Below are positions 1 to 8,171 of a DNA stretch of 64,000 nt, piece after piece; within the stretch, counting starts at the first letter, position 1, and each line of letters begins with the position of its first letter. The notes under the pieces were generated by a model. The model was not told where the DNA came from, searched no databases, and saw only the letters and a program-made list of their open reading frames with translations. The stretch comes from Crocosphaera chwakensis CCY0110. Its GTDB lineage: Bacteria; Cyanobacteriota; Cyanobacteriia; Cyanobacteriales; Microcystaceae. The translations under genes and the position numbers were made by a program. The stretch lies in the NCBI RefSeq assembly GCF_000169335.1, contig NZ_AAXW01000003.1, positions 124,001 to 188,000 on the forward strand, written 5' to 3'.

Positions 1-2
1 TC

Positions 3-1109
3 AATATAGCTAGAATAAATTTGGAATCAGCCATTAAATTATTAAATTCTATTCCTTTTTGGTCTGATTATTATCAAGAATCTTCTCATTTAAAAGAAAA
101 ATACAAACAAAAATTAAATAATATCTTGGCATTAAATTCTGCAAGAGATCAAATCAATAAAATAATATCTTTATATAAAAATTCTTCTTTATCTATGGAA
201 CAATTAGAAACAGCAAAACAAGAAATGGAAACAGAACTAAAAAAAATCGAAATGATTAATAATAATAATTTTTTAGACGAAATAGAAAACAAAAATTATC
301 AAAACTATTTACAAATCATTGATAACATTAATGATCAAATAAATTTAGAAAAACAAGCCTACAAAAGTTTACAGCAAGCTGAGGAAGCAGCACTTTTAGC
401 CCAAAAAAGAGAAAATACCGCCGATCAATTATCGGATTTGCAATTAGTTTATAATACGTGGGTTACAGCGATAAAACGGTTACAAGAAATACAACCCAAC
501 ACAAGAATTTATCAATCTTCTCGTTCTCTTTTAAAAACCTATTTATCTAATCAAACAAGTGTGCAAAGACGTAAAAAACAAGAAACAGTTGCAGTTAGAC
601 TATATGAAAAAGCTAATAATTATGCTAACTTAGCAAAAAAAGCTGAAGAAAATAATCAATGGTCGCAAGCTGTTAACTACTGGAATATGGCTGTCGTGTA
701 TATTAAAAAAGTTCCTCAAAATACCTTCAAAGGAAATCAAATTCAACCGTTTATTTCAAGCTATAATTTAGCCCTAAACCAAGCTACCAATCAATTAAAG
801 CAACTAACACAATCAAAAACTATTAATGCAGAATTAGATACAATGTGTACCATGAAACAGAAAATCTGTGATTATCAAATAACAGAAGAATTAATAAAAA
901 TGAAACTAGAATCTCAGTATTTAGAGCAGGTATGGATAACAGCTTTACAAGCAAAAGCACAAGGTAATTTACAAATTCAAGTCGAACTATTAAACCATCT
1001 TTCTACTTTTGAACACCGCTTACAAAAAATAAGTAATCAAACTGGTAAGTCTATCGAAGTGTATAACGCTCAAGGAAATTTAATGACTGTGTATCATAGA
1101 CAACAGTAA
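3..1109 (+). CDS. Coiled-coil/TPR-like protein, 5' partial
   Basis: The reading frame is open to the left edge of the window (codons from base 3 with no stop before the first TTG at 21), so the true start lies outside and the TTG should not be taken as the start. The visible 368 residues or so are helical, rich in Gln, Asn, Lys and Glu, with heptad-like stretches. A TPR-like patch lies near residues 195-225 (WSQAVNYWNMAVVYI). I see no catalytic motif. Two Cys (MCTMKQKIC) near residue 280 stand out. It resembles C-terminal scaffold parts of cyanobacterial multidomain proteins, but I cannot name the family. Confidence 0.6.
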   Translation, partial: NIARINLESAIKLLNSIPFWSDYYQESSHLKEKYKQKLNNILALNSARDQINKIISLYKNSSLSMEQLETAKQEMETELKKIEMINNNNFLDEIENKNYQNYLQIIDNINDQINLEKQAYKSLQQAEEAALLAQKRENTADQLSDLQLVYNTWVTAIKRLQEIQPNTRIYQSSRSLLKTYLSNQTSVQRRKKQETVAVRLYEKANNYANLAKKAEENNQWSQAVNYWNMAVVYIKKVPQNTFKGNQIQPFISSYNLALNQATNQLKQLTQSKTINAELDTMCTMKQKICDYQITEELIKMKLESQYLEQVWITALQAKAQGNLQIQVELLNHLSTFEHRLQKISNQTGKSIEVYNAQGNLMTVYHRQQ

Positions 1110-1222
1110 GAAGATCCCCCCAGTGACAAAATTTTAATGTGATGGACTATACACGATCGCAAGGATTGGTTATAATGTGCATCGCAGAACAAACAAGATA
1201 AGTAAATATACTTAATAAATTT

Positions 1223-1435
1223 ATGACAACTCAAATTTTGTCTCGTTCATCGTCCGAACCTTCTGAAATTACCTCTAACCGTTCCAATAAGCAATTATTC
1301 GGGGTGAAAGATAAAGATAATCAGATGATGAAAGTAAAAAAAGCTTATCCAGTGGTACAACAAGTCAAATATTTACATCTACAAGCTGAAATTGATGTGT
1401 TGCTTCAGCAATTACAAAGTCTTAATAAAAATTAG
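1223..1435 (+). CDS. Small conserved-looking hypothetical protein (70 aa)
   Basis: A 70-aa ORF with an ATG start, preceded by an AT-rich leader. The first half is Ser/Asn rich and probably disordered. The second half ends in an amphipathic helix with the pattern LHLQAEIDVLLQQLQSL, which suggests a short oligomerisation or docking helix. No signal peptide or membrane segment. It stands alone, 114 bases after the upstream gene, and faces the next gene convergently. Function unknown. Confidence 0.6.
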   Translation: MTTQILSRSSSEPSEITSNRSNKQLFGVKDKDNQMMKVKKAYPVVQQVKYLHLQAEIDVLLQQLQSLNKN

Positions 1436-1476
1436 TTATCAGAAGATAATCAGAGTATAGACGAAGAGAGGTCATC

Positions 1477-1671
1477 TTAACGACCAATTCTTTGGGAGTA
1501 AGCAACCAAACCTGCTTTTGCTACCTGTCCGTAGCTATCGAGGCGTTCTTGTTGTCCTGTACGAGTGGGAGATAAGAAAGTATCTGTTAAACCCACAGAA
1601 GTAATCATGACAGTTGCAGCAAGGATAACATAGTTGCGGATAAAGTGGGTGTTGTTGGTGTTAGTGAACAT
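1477..1671 (-). CDS. Small single-pass membrane protein (64 aa)
   Basis: A 64-aa protein with one hydrophobic segment (residues 13-28, YVILAATVMITSVGL) followed by a polar C-terminal tail ending in GLVAYSQRIGR. A Shine-Dalgarno-like GAGG lies just upstream on the minus strand (near 1680). The window holds a second, broken copy of the same family at 29905-30025, sharing the tail GLTDTFL-PTR-GQQ-RL-YGQV-AGLV-YSQ-GR, so this is a real multi-copy family. The single TM and small size fit an accessory of a thylakoid complex, but I do not recognise it as any known psb, psa or pet subunit. Confidence 0.65.
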   Translation of the reverse strand: MFTNTNNTHFIRNYVILAATVMITSVGLTDTFLSPTRTGQQERLDSYGQVAKAGLVAYSQRIGR

Positions 1672-1806
1672 TTTGATGACCTCTTTGCTCTTGTTATCCT
1701 CATCTTATGAGGTGACAAGGGGTGATGTCAGTCCCAAAAAGCCCATCAATTCAGGGATTTAGCTATTTTAGTTTTTTCCCTATAAGTGGAAATAAGTGGA
1801 AAAATG

Positions 1807-1830
1807 GGTTCGTAGTTCGGAGTTCAGAGT
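1807..1830. repeat. Short tandem repeat tract (GTTCGGAGTT type)
   Basis: Overlapping copies of a GTTCGGAGTT-like unit lie between the small membrane-protein gene and lysC. A similar run sits at about 8031-8053. Such short tandemly repeated repetitive sequences are common in cyanobacterial intergenic DNA. No function is implied. Confidence 0.45.
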
Positions 1831-1866
1831 TGAACGTTTTTCTACTCCTCCCCCTATTTTAGGATT

Positions 1867-3666
1867 TTAAGCAGGAACTTCTACCGTTTCAATACCAGCT
1901 AACTCAAACGCCTGATGAACCGCTTTTAATGCCTTAACCCCTTCTTTTTTGGGAACCACACAACTAATTTTAATCTCAGAGGTAGCAATCATGTAAATAT
2001 TGATGTTTTCTGCAGCTAACGCACCAAAAAACTTGGCCGCGACTCCAGGTTGTCCCACCATACCGGCACCAACAATACTAACTTTAGCGATATCTTCGTC
2101 CACAATTACCTCATCAAAGCCATCAGATAAACTATTTAATACCTGACACGCTGCTTTAGCGTCTCCTTGACAGACTGTAAAAGCAATGTCACGGGTTGGC
2201 ATTTCGTCTAAAATACGACACCGTTGCGATTGAATAATAGTATCGACACTAATATTATTGTCAGCCAAAATCCCAAAAATACTGGCCGCCATCCCTGGTT
2301 TATCTTTCACGTGACGAATGGCAATTTGAGCCTGTTTTTGATCTAACGCCACACCACGCACCGGAGGAGACACCGCTACTGCTTGGGATGCAACAGGGTT
2401 AGGGGATAATTCTACATCAAACGCTTCACATAACGCTTTAATTGCGCGATCGCCGTCTTCTTTGGCTACCACACAACTGACTTTTACTTCTGAAGTAGAA
2501 ATCATTTCAATGTTGATATTTGCCTTAGCCAAAGTTTTAAACATTTTTGCTGCAATCCCTGGCCGGCCAATCATTCCGGCACCAGCGATGGAAATTTTAG
2601 CCACGCCGGTTTCTACCATTACCTCTGCTTCTGTGGCGTTGGAAGGGGTACTGCGTAACGCGGGTGCGATCGCTTCTGCAACAGCTTCTGCTTTAGTTAA
2701 GACATTTTTGATCACCGTGAAGGCGATATCATTACTATTTCCTTCGTGGATCGATTGAATAATTAAGTCCACATCCACCTGTTGATGGGCAATTTCGCCG
2801 AATAAACGGGCTGCAATACCAGGGCGATCAGGAACCCGTAACAAGGCAATTTTTGCCTGTTCTCCGTCAAATTCTACTGCATCCACTGCTTTTGCAATTT
2901 CTAACCCTTCGAGGGATCTGGGTTTGGGAATAGGAGAAATAACGGTAGTTCCAGGGGCTTCACTCCAACTGGAACGCACCACCAACCGAACCCCATAATT
3001 ACGAGCAATTTCCACTGCCCTAGGGTGCAACACTTTCGCCCCTAAACTGGCTAATTCTAGCATCTCATCGCAGGTAATTTCGTCCATTAACCTTGCTTCT
3101 GGAACAATACGGGGGTCGGTTGTCAAAATCCCTGGAACATCGGTGTAAATCTCGCAAAAGCTGGCTTTTAGGGCTGCTGCGAGGGCGACTGCGGAGGTAT
3201 CGGAACCTCCTCGACCTAGGGTAGTAATTTCTAAATTTTCCCTCGAACTAATACCCTGAAATCCTGCTACAACGACAACTTCAGCTTTATCGAGATGGCG
3301 TTTAATGCGATCGGGTTTAATGGAGAGGATGCGGGCTCGACTATATTCTGCTTCGGTGACAATACCAACTTGCGCCCCGGTTAAGGAGATGGCTGCTTGT
3401 CCTATTTCTTGTAGGGCCATGGTTAATAGGGCAATGGTGACTTGTTCTCCTGTGGAGAGTAACATATCCATTTCCCGTCGGGAAGGGTTAGGGGTGATTT
3501 CTTGGGCTAAACTGACTAGGGTATCGGTGGTTTTTCCCATTGCAGACACAACCACAACCACCGTATTTCCCTGTTGAACCGTTTTCTGAATGCGTTGAGC
3601 AACGGTTTGAATTCGTTCGACGGACCCGACGGAGGTTCCCCCGTATTTTTGGACAATGAGAGCCAT
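1867..3666 (-). CDS. lysC: Aspartate kinase with four ACT domains
   Basis: Catalyses phosphorylation of aspartate, the first step to lysine, threonine and methionine. The N-terminal amino-acid kinase domain (about residues 1-240) opens with the signature KYGGTSVG at residues 7-14 and has the GRGGSDTSAVALAAAL segment. The C-terminal half has two tandem ACT pairs, each recognisable by a D/G-x-PG-x-AA core (VPDRPGIAARLF, GMIGRPGIAAKMF, VKDKPGMAASIF, GMVGQPGVAAKFF). The roughly 600-residue, four-ACT form is typical of cyanobacteria and implies allosteric feedback control by end-product amino acids. Intact, monocistronic by spacing. Confidence 0.96.
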   Translation of the reverse strand: MALIVQKYGGTSVGSVERIQTVAQRIQKTVQQGNTVVVVVSAMGKTTDTLVSLAQEITPNPSRREMDMLLSTGEQVTIALLTMALQEIGQAAISLTGAQVGIVTEAEYSRARILSIKPDRIKRHLDKAEVVVVAGFQGISSRENLEITTLGRGGSDTSAVALAAALKASFCEIYTDVPGILTTDPRIVPEARLMDEITCDEMLELASLGAKVLHPRAVEIARNYGVRLVVRSSWSEAPGTTVISPIPKPRSLEGLEIAKAVDAVEFDGEQAKIALLRVPDRPGIAARLFGEIAHQQVDVDLIIQSIHEGNSNDIAFTVIKNVLTKAEAVAEAIAPALRSTPSNATEAEVMVETGVAKISIAGAGMIGRPGIAAKMFKTLAKANINIEMISTSEVKVSCVVAKEDGDRAIKALCEAFDVELSPNPVASQAVAVSPPVRGVALDQKQAQIAIRHVKDKPGMAASIFGILADNNISVDTIIQSQRCRILDEMPTRDIAFTVCQGDAKAACQVLNSLSDGFDEVIVDEDIAKVSIVGAGMVGQPGVAAKFFGALAAENINIYMIATSEIKISCVVPKKEGVKALKAVHQAFELAGIETVEVPA

Positions 3667-3735
3667 AGTTGAAACAGATGCAGAAATATCTCTTCTTTAA
3701 TTTAGCATTCATAAATATAATAAAGGGGTAAGATT

Positions 3736-3900
3736 ATGAAATCTTCGTACGAGTTAACAGAACACGCAAAAAAGCGTCTTGACGAACGTAGTATCCCTGA
3801 GTTTGGTAATCGTGTTTTGCGAGTTGTCTATAAGCCAACTGAAAACCCTATAAAAGTTATTACTGTTCACTTTGATCGCTCTATGAAGGGAAAATTATGA
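3736..3900 (+). CDS. DUF4258-type small protein, internally shortened
   Basis: A 54-aa ORF from ATG 3736 to TGA 3898-3900. It begins ELTEHAKKRLDERSIPE and ends NRVLRVVYKPTENPIKVITV-FDR-MKGKL, which are the two ends of DUF4258 proteins. That family is usually around 75-90 aa. The middle strand region that normally separates these ends is missing, and the frame stays open, so this looks like an in-frame internal deletion. Its stop overlaps the ATG of the DUF2283 gene (ATGA), the usual toxin-antitoxin-like arrangement of this pair. Probably a non-functional or altered toxin-like partner. Confidence 0.65.
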   Translation: MKSSYELTEHAKKRLDERSIPEFGNRVLRVVYKPTENPIKVITVHFDRSMKGKL

Positions 3901-4154
3901 AAAAGATTACTTATGATCCCGACGCGGATGCAGCTTATATCCGTCTCAGAGATTCTAAAATTATTGACTCTGAAACCATAGGAGAAGGTGTTATTTGTGA
4001 CTATGACGAGAACGAGCAAATAGTGGGTATTGAAATTTTATCGGTTAAAAAGAGAACCCCAGAAGAAATAAAAACTATTAATATTCCCTTGACAACAGAA
4101 GATAAGCAACAGCTAAAGAATTTATTGAATCTATTTAATTATGTTGCTAGTTGA
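3897..4154 (+). CDS. DUF2283 family protein
   Basis: An 85-aa protein starting MKKITYDPDADAAYIRL and containing GVICDYDENEQIVGIEIL, the hallmark of DUF2283 proteins. These are small beta-rich proteins usually encoded directly after a DUF4258 gene, and the couple is suspected to act as a toxin-antitoxin-like module. Here the start overlaps the preceding stop by four bases (ATGA), indicating translational coupling. The C-terminal part (residues 60-80) is a charged helix. The assignment to a module is inference; no activity is known to me. Confidence 0.8.
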   Translation: MKKITYDPDADAAYIRLRDSKIIDSETIGEGVICDYDENEQIVGIEILSVKKRTPEEIKTINIPLTTEDKQQLKNLLNLFNYVAS

Positions 4155-4527
4155 GATAAAATCTCGTTCCATTTAATTTTATGAATGGCTTGTAATTCTT
4201 GATCGGATTCGACTAAGTTTGAGTAGTTATTAAGAAAATTTTCAACAGATGTTAATAATCTTAAATAATATTTCAAGGATAGTAATAAATCTACTTTTAT
4301 TTAACTCTTTTTAAGGTAACTTCGCTTAACAACTGACTTGTCATTTATTTTACTTCAAGAAATAATTGAGACTATCAAACTTTTTTTAGACTCACATCTT
4401 GCACCAAGAAAAGTTGATATGAGAAGAGATGCCCAAAATCCTTATCTGACGGCGATTATCTTTAGTTCTCTAAACCAGAAAGAGAACAATAGTTAACAAC
4501 TAATAAAAACCCAACATACTTTTTATT

Positions 4528-4812
4528 TTACTCCACCCTATGGCCGGGTTTTTCTTCATCAGGATATAAATCTAGCAAACTTTCATAAAGGGCTTCAATG
4601 GCCAAAGTTAATTGGTCAATTTTAGAGCGTCTAATAACAGCGTTAACACCATCTATATGTGCTTGACTTCCTGCCTTTCCCAAATGTTTAAAACGGGAAA
4701 ATTCACCTTAGAATCGATTATAGGATTATTACTGGACGGACAAGGAAATGCAGTTCCTCATCATTGTGAAACCAAATCCGTGCATTGCCATTAGTCGCTT
4801 CTTGAATCATTA
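4528..4812 (-). pseudogene. Decayed minus-strand gene of unknown family
   Basis: Two blocks of sensible protein sequence occur on the minus strand in different frames. One reads NGNARIWFHNDEELHFLV near 4790-4735. The other reads FSRFKHLGKAGSQAHIDGVN and later ALYESLLDLYPDEEKPGH, ending at a TAA at 4528-4530. In-frame stops and a frame change separate them, and the start is absent. This is a truncated, frameshifted gene next to a transposase relic. I do not recognise the family. Confidence 0.45.
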
Positions 4813-4815
4813 TAA

Positions 4816-5043
4816 TTGGCCCACTCGTTCAATTATACGTACCATTCGTTCTTTTATTTTAAATCTTGTTTTATCTCAATTTATGTCTTAGGAGATACAG
4901 CTTTTGGGACTATTCAATTTATTGAGAAAATCCGTAGTAAAAAGTTTAATCATCACGGTATTTTAGGGATTCCGAATCGCAGGAAATTAACGGATGGACG
5001 TAAAGTATCCGATTTCTCTTCTCAGGAGGTTAAAGTTACTTAA
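4816..5043 (+). pseudogene. Transposase remnant (IS701/IS4-like DDE)
   Basis: The stretch LGDTAFGTIQFIEKI (from 4888) followed by HHGILGIPNRRKLTDGRKV matches the central D-bearing block of IS701/IS4-type transposases (typically DTAFGTVEF, then HHGIVG, then RKL-DGR). It stops at 5041 and neither the N-terminal third nor the C-terminal E region follows in frame. No inverted repeats could be paired with it. A dead fragment. Confidence 0.55.
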
Positions 5044-5110
5044 TCCCTGGTTTTATCAACATGGTTTGGAACTTTGTCTTGTCAGGTGCAAGATGTAAGT
5101 TTTATAGTCA

Positions 5111-5278
5111 TTGGAACAAGCATTAAAAATTTATCTGGAAATAGAAGATAAATAGGTTGAAACTAATCCTTATGGCAATTTGAGGATTGTTTACCAATTT
5201 TTAGGAGAGTATGAAAAAGCGATCAACTACTATGAAAAGTCTCTAGTTGTGGCCATAGAAATCAGCGATCGCGATTGA
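5111..5278 (+). pseudogene. TPR-protein remnant with in-frame stop
   Basis: One frame reads LEQALKIYLEIEDK, a TAG stop, then YGNLRIVYQFLGEYEKAINYYEKSL and ends SDRD-stop at 5276-5278. The ALKIYLEI and EYEKAINYYEKSL pieces are tetratricopeptide helices of the kind found in cyanobacterial TPR/kinesin-light-chain proteins. The in-frame stop and missing start mark it as a relic of a larger gene lost to rearrangement. Confidence 0.55.
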
Positions 5279-5288
5279 TAACTGTTCA

Positions 5289-6164
5289 TTAAATATGAAC
5301 TTTTTCAGACCAGCGTTGACGATAGATTTCATAAAGATTAATAGCAGCAGCAACAGACGCATTTAAACTAGGGGTTTTTCCCTCCAAAGGAATAGAAACT
5401 AATTGATCACAACAGCGTTGCGTTAATAAACTTAACCCACTCCCTTCTGAACCAATAACTAAACCGATCGCACCCTCAAAATTAAAGTCATGTAACCGTT
5501 TTCCTCCCTCAGCAACAGTCCCATAGATCCAAAACCCTTCTTTTTTGAGGGTTTCTAAAGCCCGACTTAAGTTAACCACCCTAGCCACAGGAAAGGATTC
5601 TAAGGCACCTGCAGCTACTTTAGAGACAGTGGAGGTGACACCAGCAGCCCGTCTTTGCGGTATAATTAATCCTTGACAGCCCATGGCCTCGGCGGTGCGA
5701 ATAATTGCCCCTAAATTATGAGGATCGGCGATACCATCCGCAATGACTATCACTGGTGCATCACTATTGGCCTTTGCTTGAGTAATTAATTCATCTAACT
5801 CATGATAAGTATAGGGGGCGACTTGGGCAGCAACCCCTTGATGGTTAGCCCCGTTGGTGATTTGAGACAGTCTTTGCAAAGAAACTTCATCAATCACTGC
5901 ACCTTTGGCTTTCGATCCTTGAATGAGGTTATGAAAACGAGGATCATAGTGTAGTCGGTTAGTGATCCAGATACGGTTCAACTGGCGATCGCCTTCTAAG
6001 GCTGCTAAAACTGAATGACGACCATATATGAGGTCATCGTCAGTTTCTTGGGGTTCAGCAGAAGTATTACTTTGTGATCGCGAGGAAATAATCGGTTTTT
6101 TTCCTGAAAACTTACCTTTTCTAGGAAAACGGCGATCGCCTCTAGGAACAGGTTTATTAGGCAT
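5289..6164 (-). CDS. rlmB: 23S rRNA 2'-O-ribose methyltransferase, TrmH/SpoU family (RlmB-type)
   Basis: A SAM-dependent enzyme that methylates a ribose 2'-OH, by homology G2251 of 23S rRNA. The N-terminal 45 residues are a basic, probably disordered extension. A substrate-binding domain follows (residues 47-120, DDLIYGRHSVLAALEG). The trefoil-knot SPOUT domain carries the three family motifs: NLGAIIRTAEAMGCQG, GLVIGSEGSGLS and PLEGKTPSLNASVAAAI. It lies 9 bases downstream of the mini-RNase III gene on the same strand, which suggests an rRNA-maturation operon. Confidence 0.93.
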   Translation of the reverse strand: MPNKPVPRGDRRFPRKGKFSGKKPIISSRSQSNTSAEPQETDDDLIYGRHSVLAALEGDRQLNRIWITNRLHYDPRFHNLIQGSKAKGAVIDEVSLQRLSQITNGANHQGVAAQVAPYTYHELDELITQAKANSDAPVIVIADGIADPHNLGAIIRTAEAMGCQGLIIPQRRAAGVTSTVSKVAAGALESFPVARVVNLSRALETLKKEGFWIYGTVAEGGKRLHDFNFEGAIGLVIGSEGSGLSLLTQRCCDQLVSIPLEGKTPSLNASVAAAINLYEIYRQRWSEKVHI

Positions 6165-6173
6165 AATTATAAT

Positions 6174-6587
6174 TTACAGAATAACGGTTTCGAGAAGTTC
6201 GTGTAAGCGATGAGTATCTTGTAAATATAAGTAACCAATTAATGTTTCTAAACTGGTTGCTTGTTGATAAATTTCTGGTTGTAGACGACGAGGACACCCG
6301 GTTGCTGCATTGCGCCCCCGTCGAACGATATCTTGTTCAACAGTGGTTAAATAGGGGGTTAGTCGTTGTAGGGCTTTTGCCTGGGTTTCAGCCCTAACTT
6401 GAGCAACCACTTGATTATGATAATCCCTAACTTTGCGCGGAGGAAATAAATAGCTAGTCCGCACATAAAGTTCATAAACGGCATCACCAATGTAAGCTAA
6501 AAAGGCCGGGGACAATTGACTAATCGTTTCATAGTCTTTTGCCTCCATAATTACCTGAAAATTCACCCCAGGACGATGCTGACTCAT
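6174..6587 (-). CDS. mrnC: Mini-ribonuclease III
   Basis: A 137-aa protein made of a single RNase III catalytic domain without a dsRNA-binding domain. Signature LSPAFLAYIGDAVYELYVR near residues 25-43 holds the catalytic Asp, and the later segment GRNAATGCPRR and LETLIGYLYL matches the family. The enzyme trims 23S rRNA precursors. Spacing of 9 bases to rlmB suggests co-transcription. An internal Met (residue 14, MEAKDYETISQLS) is an alternative start. Confidence 0.9.
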   Translation of the reverse strand: MSQHRPGVNFQVIMEAKDYETISQLSPAFLAYIGDAVYELYVRTSYLFPPRKVRDYHNQVVAQVRAETQAKALQRLTPYLTTVEQDIVRRGRNAATGCPRRLQPEIYQQATSLETLIGYLYLQDTHRLHELLETVIL

Positions 6588-6639
6588 AGAATTAGATAAT
6601 AGGGACTAATGTGAGTCAAGATAGACTTATTCATTCTAA

Positions 6640-6990
6640 CTATTTTTTCTTTTTCTTCAAGTTAGCTAGGGCATCTTCTAAACTTGTTTGTAGGGATAAG
6701 AATTTTTCCAGACGAACCAGCTTAACGGTTTGAGTCACTCGTGGGTTAGTGACCACTTGTAATGTTCCGTCATGGTTTTGCGCCTGTTTGACTAACTGAA
6801 CTAATGCGCCGAGTCCGGAACTATCGATAAAATCGATTTGAGCAAGAACGAGAACAATATCATAGGGACCTTCATCGATGTATTGCCCAACGACTTTACG
6901 AAATACGGGTTCAGAAAAGGCATCTAATAAGCCAGTTAATCGGAAAATTTGACAGTTACCTTTAACTTCATGAGTTCCCCTTAAACTCAC
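6640..6990 (-). CDS. STAS-domain anti-sigma factor antagonist
   Basis: A single STAS domain of about 116 aa. The phosphorylatable-serine motif is clear: IDFIDSSGLGALVQL near residues 52-66. By family it would bind an anti-sigma/kinase partner in a partner-switching pathway. The tail is a run of lysines. The listed start is GTG at 6988-6990, but the only good Shine-Dalgarno (AAGGAGG, 7020-7026) is 29 bases away from it. That SD is 5 bases from an in-frame ATT at 7012-7014, so the protein may start there with eight extra residues (IPEQLNLT). Confidence 0.88.
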   Translation of the reverse strand: MSLRGTHEVKGNCQIFRLTGLLDAFSEPVFRKVVGQYIDEGPYDIVLVLAQIDFIDSSGLGALVQLVKQAQNHDGTLQVVTNPRVTQTVKLVRLEKFLSLQTSLEDALANLKKKKK

Positions 6991-7019
6991 GGTTAGGTTT
7001 AATTGTTCAGGAATAGCTT

Positions 7020-7026
7020 CCTCCTT
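7020..7026 (-). promoter_or_regulatory. Strong ribosome-binding site that conflicts with the GTG start
   Basis: AAGGAGG on the minus strand. Spacing is 5 bases to an in-frame ATT codon (7012-7014) and 29 bases to the GTG used in the called ORF. Bacterial ATT starts exist (infC is the known case), so this site argues for a longer STAS protein. Confidence 0.5.
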
Positions 7027-7171
7027 AACGTTAGTCGATAAAATTTACAATTGATTTAAAACTGAATTATAACTCGTTATGAACCTTCATTGTGTAGTTC
7101 AATTGCAAAGTTATTCTTAATTTTTTATAGCTTAATCTCTGGCTAAGACTGTTTATTATGTTTTCTCCTGA

Positions 7172-7744
7172 TTAATCCACCAAGGTTAATAGTCCTTTTG
7201 GGGGATTGATTTCTATTCTATTTTGTTCTATGTCCACCACTGGCACAATTTCGTAAACAAAAGGAATTAAGACTGTTTTATCTTTGTTTTCCTTATCTTT
7301 TTTTTCAGAGTTATTAATTAATTTTATTTCTAACAAATCGTGACCTGTGGTAAATAAATCTACAACTATACCGATTTTTTCGCCTGTTTTGTGATGATAA
7401 ACCTCTAAATCGATCAACTGAGAAACATGATATTCTTCTTCTTCTAATTCAGGCAATTCTTGATCTATTATCAAGAGTTTGTAGCCTCGCAATATTTCTG
7501 CTTGATTTCTAGTTTCTATACCTTCTAAGCGAACAATATAAAGATTTTTACCAGCGACTGATTTACCACTAATTAATTTAATAGGTTGAGGAGAGGGATG
7601 ATTAGGCGATTGTAACCATCGTTCTCCAGGGATTTCAAATCTTTCAGGAAAATCGGTACTTGATAAAACTTTTAATTCTCCTTTAAGTCCCCTCGCTCCA
7701 ACAATTGTCCCAATTTCTAACCACTGATTGTTATTTATTTCCAT
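7172..7744 (-). CDS. rimM: Ribosome maturation factor RimM
   Basis: A 190-aa protein with the RimM N-terminal beta-barrel (WLEIGTIVGARGLKGELKVL at the start) and a C-terminal PRC-barrel (about residues 100-185, YHVSQLIDLEVYH ... VLIPFVYEIVPVVDIEQNRI). It assists 30S head assembly by binding ribosomal protein S19. A Lys/Asp/Glu-rich insert (SEKKDKENKDK) in the PRC domain is a local oddity. Monocistronic by spacing. Confidence 0.93.
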   Translation of the reverse strand: MEINNNQWLEIGTIVGARGLKGELKVLSSTDFPERFEIPGERWLQSPNHPSPQPIKLISGKSVAGKNLYIVRLEGIETRNQAEILRGYKLLIIDQELPELEEEEYHVSQLIDLEVYHHKTGEKIGIVVDLFTTGHDLLEIKLINNSEKKDKENKDKTVLIPFVYEIVPVVDIEQNRIEINPPKGLLTLVD

Positions 7745-8171
7745 TTTATTTTGTACTTTTTTATCAGTATTTTACTATTTTGATTATAGTATTTATCAGA
7801 GTATTAATACATTATTTTTCAAAGTTTTCTAGATTTGCAACCTAAAGCTTAAGTGTGGGAGGGCTGTTTAAAATATAATTATTAAGGATGGATAAGACTG
7901 ACAACAATCTAGAACGCAAAAAAACAGATTAAAAACTATTAAAAAAACTAAAGCTCTAATCCAATCCCTCTTTTGATTGCCACAAACAAGAAATAAATAA
8001 GTTAGAATTTTGGGGGCGAGTCATCAGGAGTCCGGAGTTTCGGGTTCGGAGTCTAAAAGACGCTACGCGCACCTAAGGTGGCGGAGTTAATACGCCTTAA
8101 AGAGAAGGGTTTGAAAGCCTTAATTTTCTAGTCAATACTATTCATTGGGGAGTGAATTGAGAAATAAACTT
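7745..8171. other. Intergenic region with short repeats
   Basis: No ORF of note. A tandem GGAGTCCGGAGTT-like run lies at about 8027-8053. A small palindromic element with core CACCTAAGGTG lies at 8059-8088 and resembles cyanobacterial small dispersed repeats (GACGCTACGCG start). The rest is AT-rich leader of the export gene. Confidence 0.4.

Noticed and set aside
2462..2758. Open frames antisense to lysC (also 3305-3577 and 3488-3712).
   Set aside because: Shadows of the strongly coding lysC gene; no start signals or family features.
4504..4553. AAAAACCC ... GGGTTTTT inverted repeat as a terminator.
   Set aside because: The loop is more than 30 bases and one arm lies inside the decayed gene; pairing may be chance.
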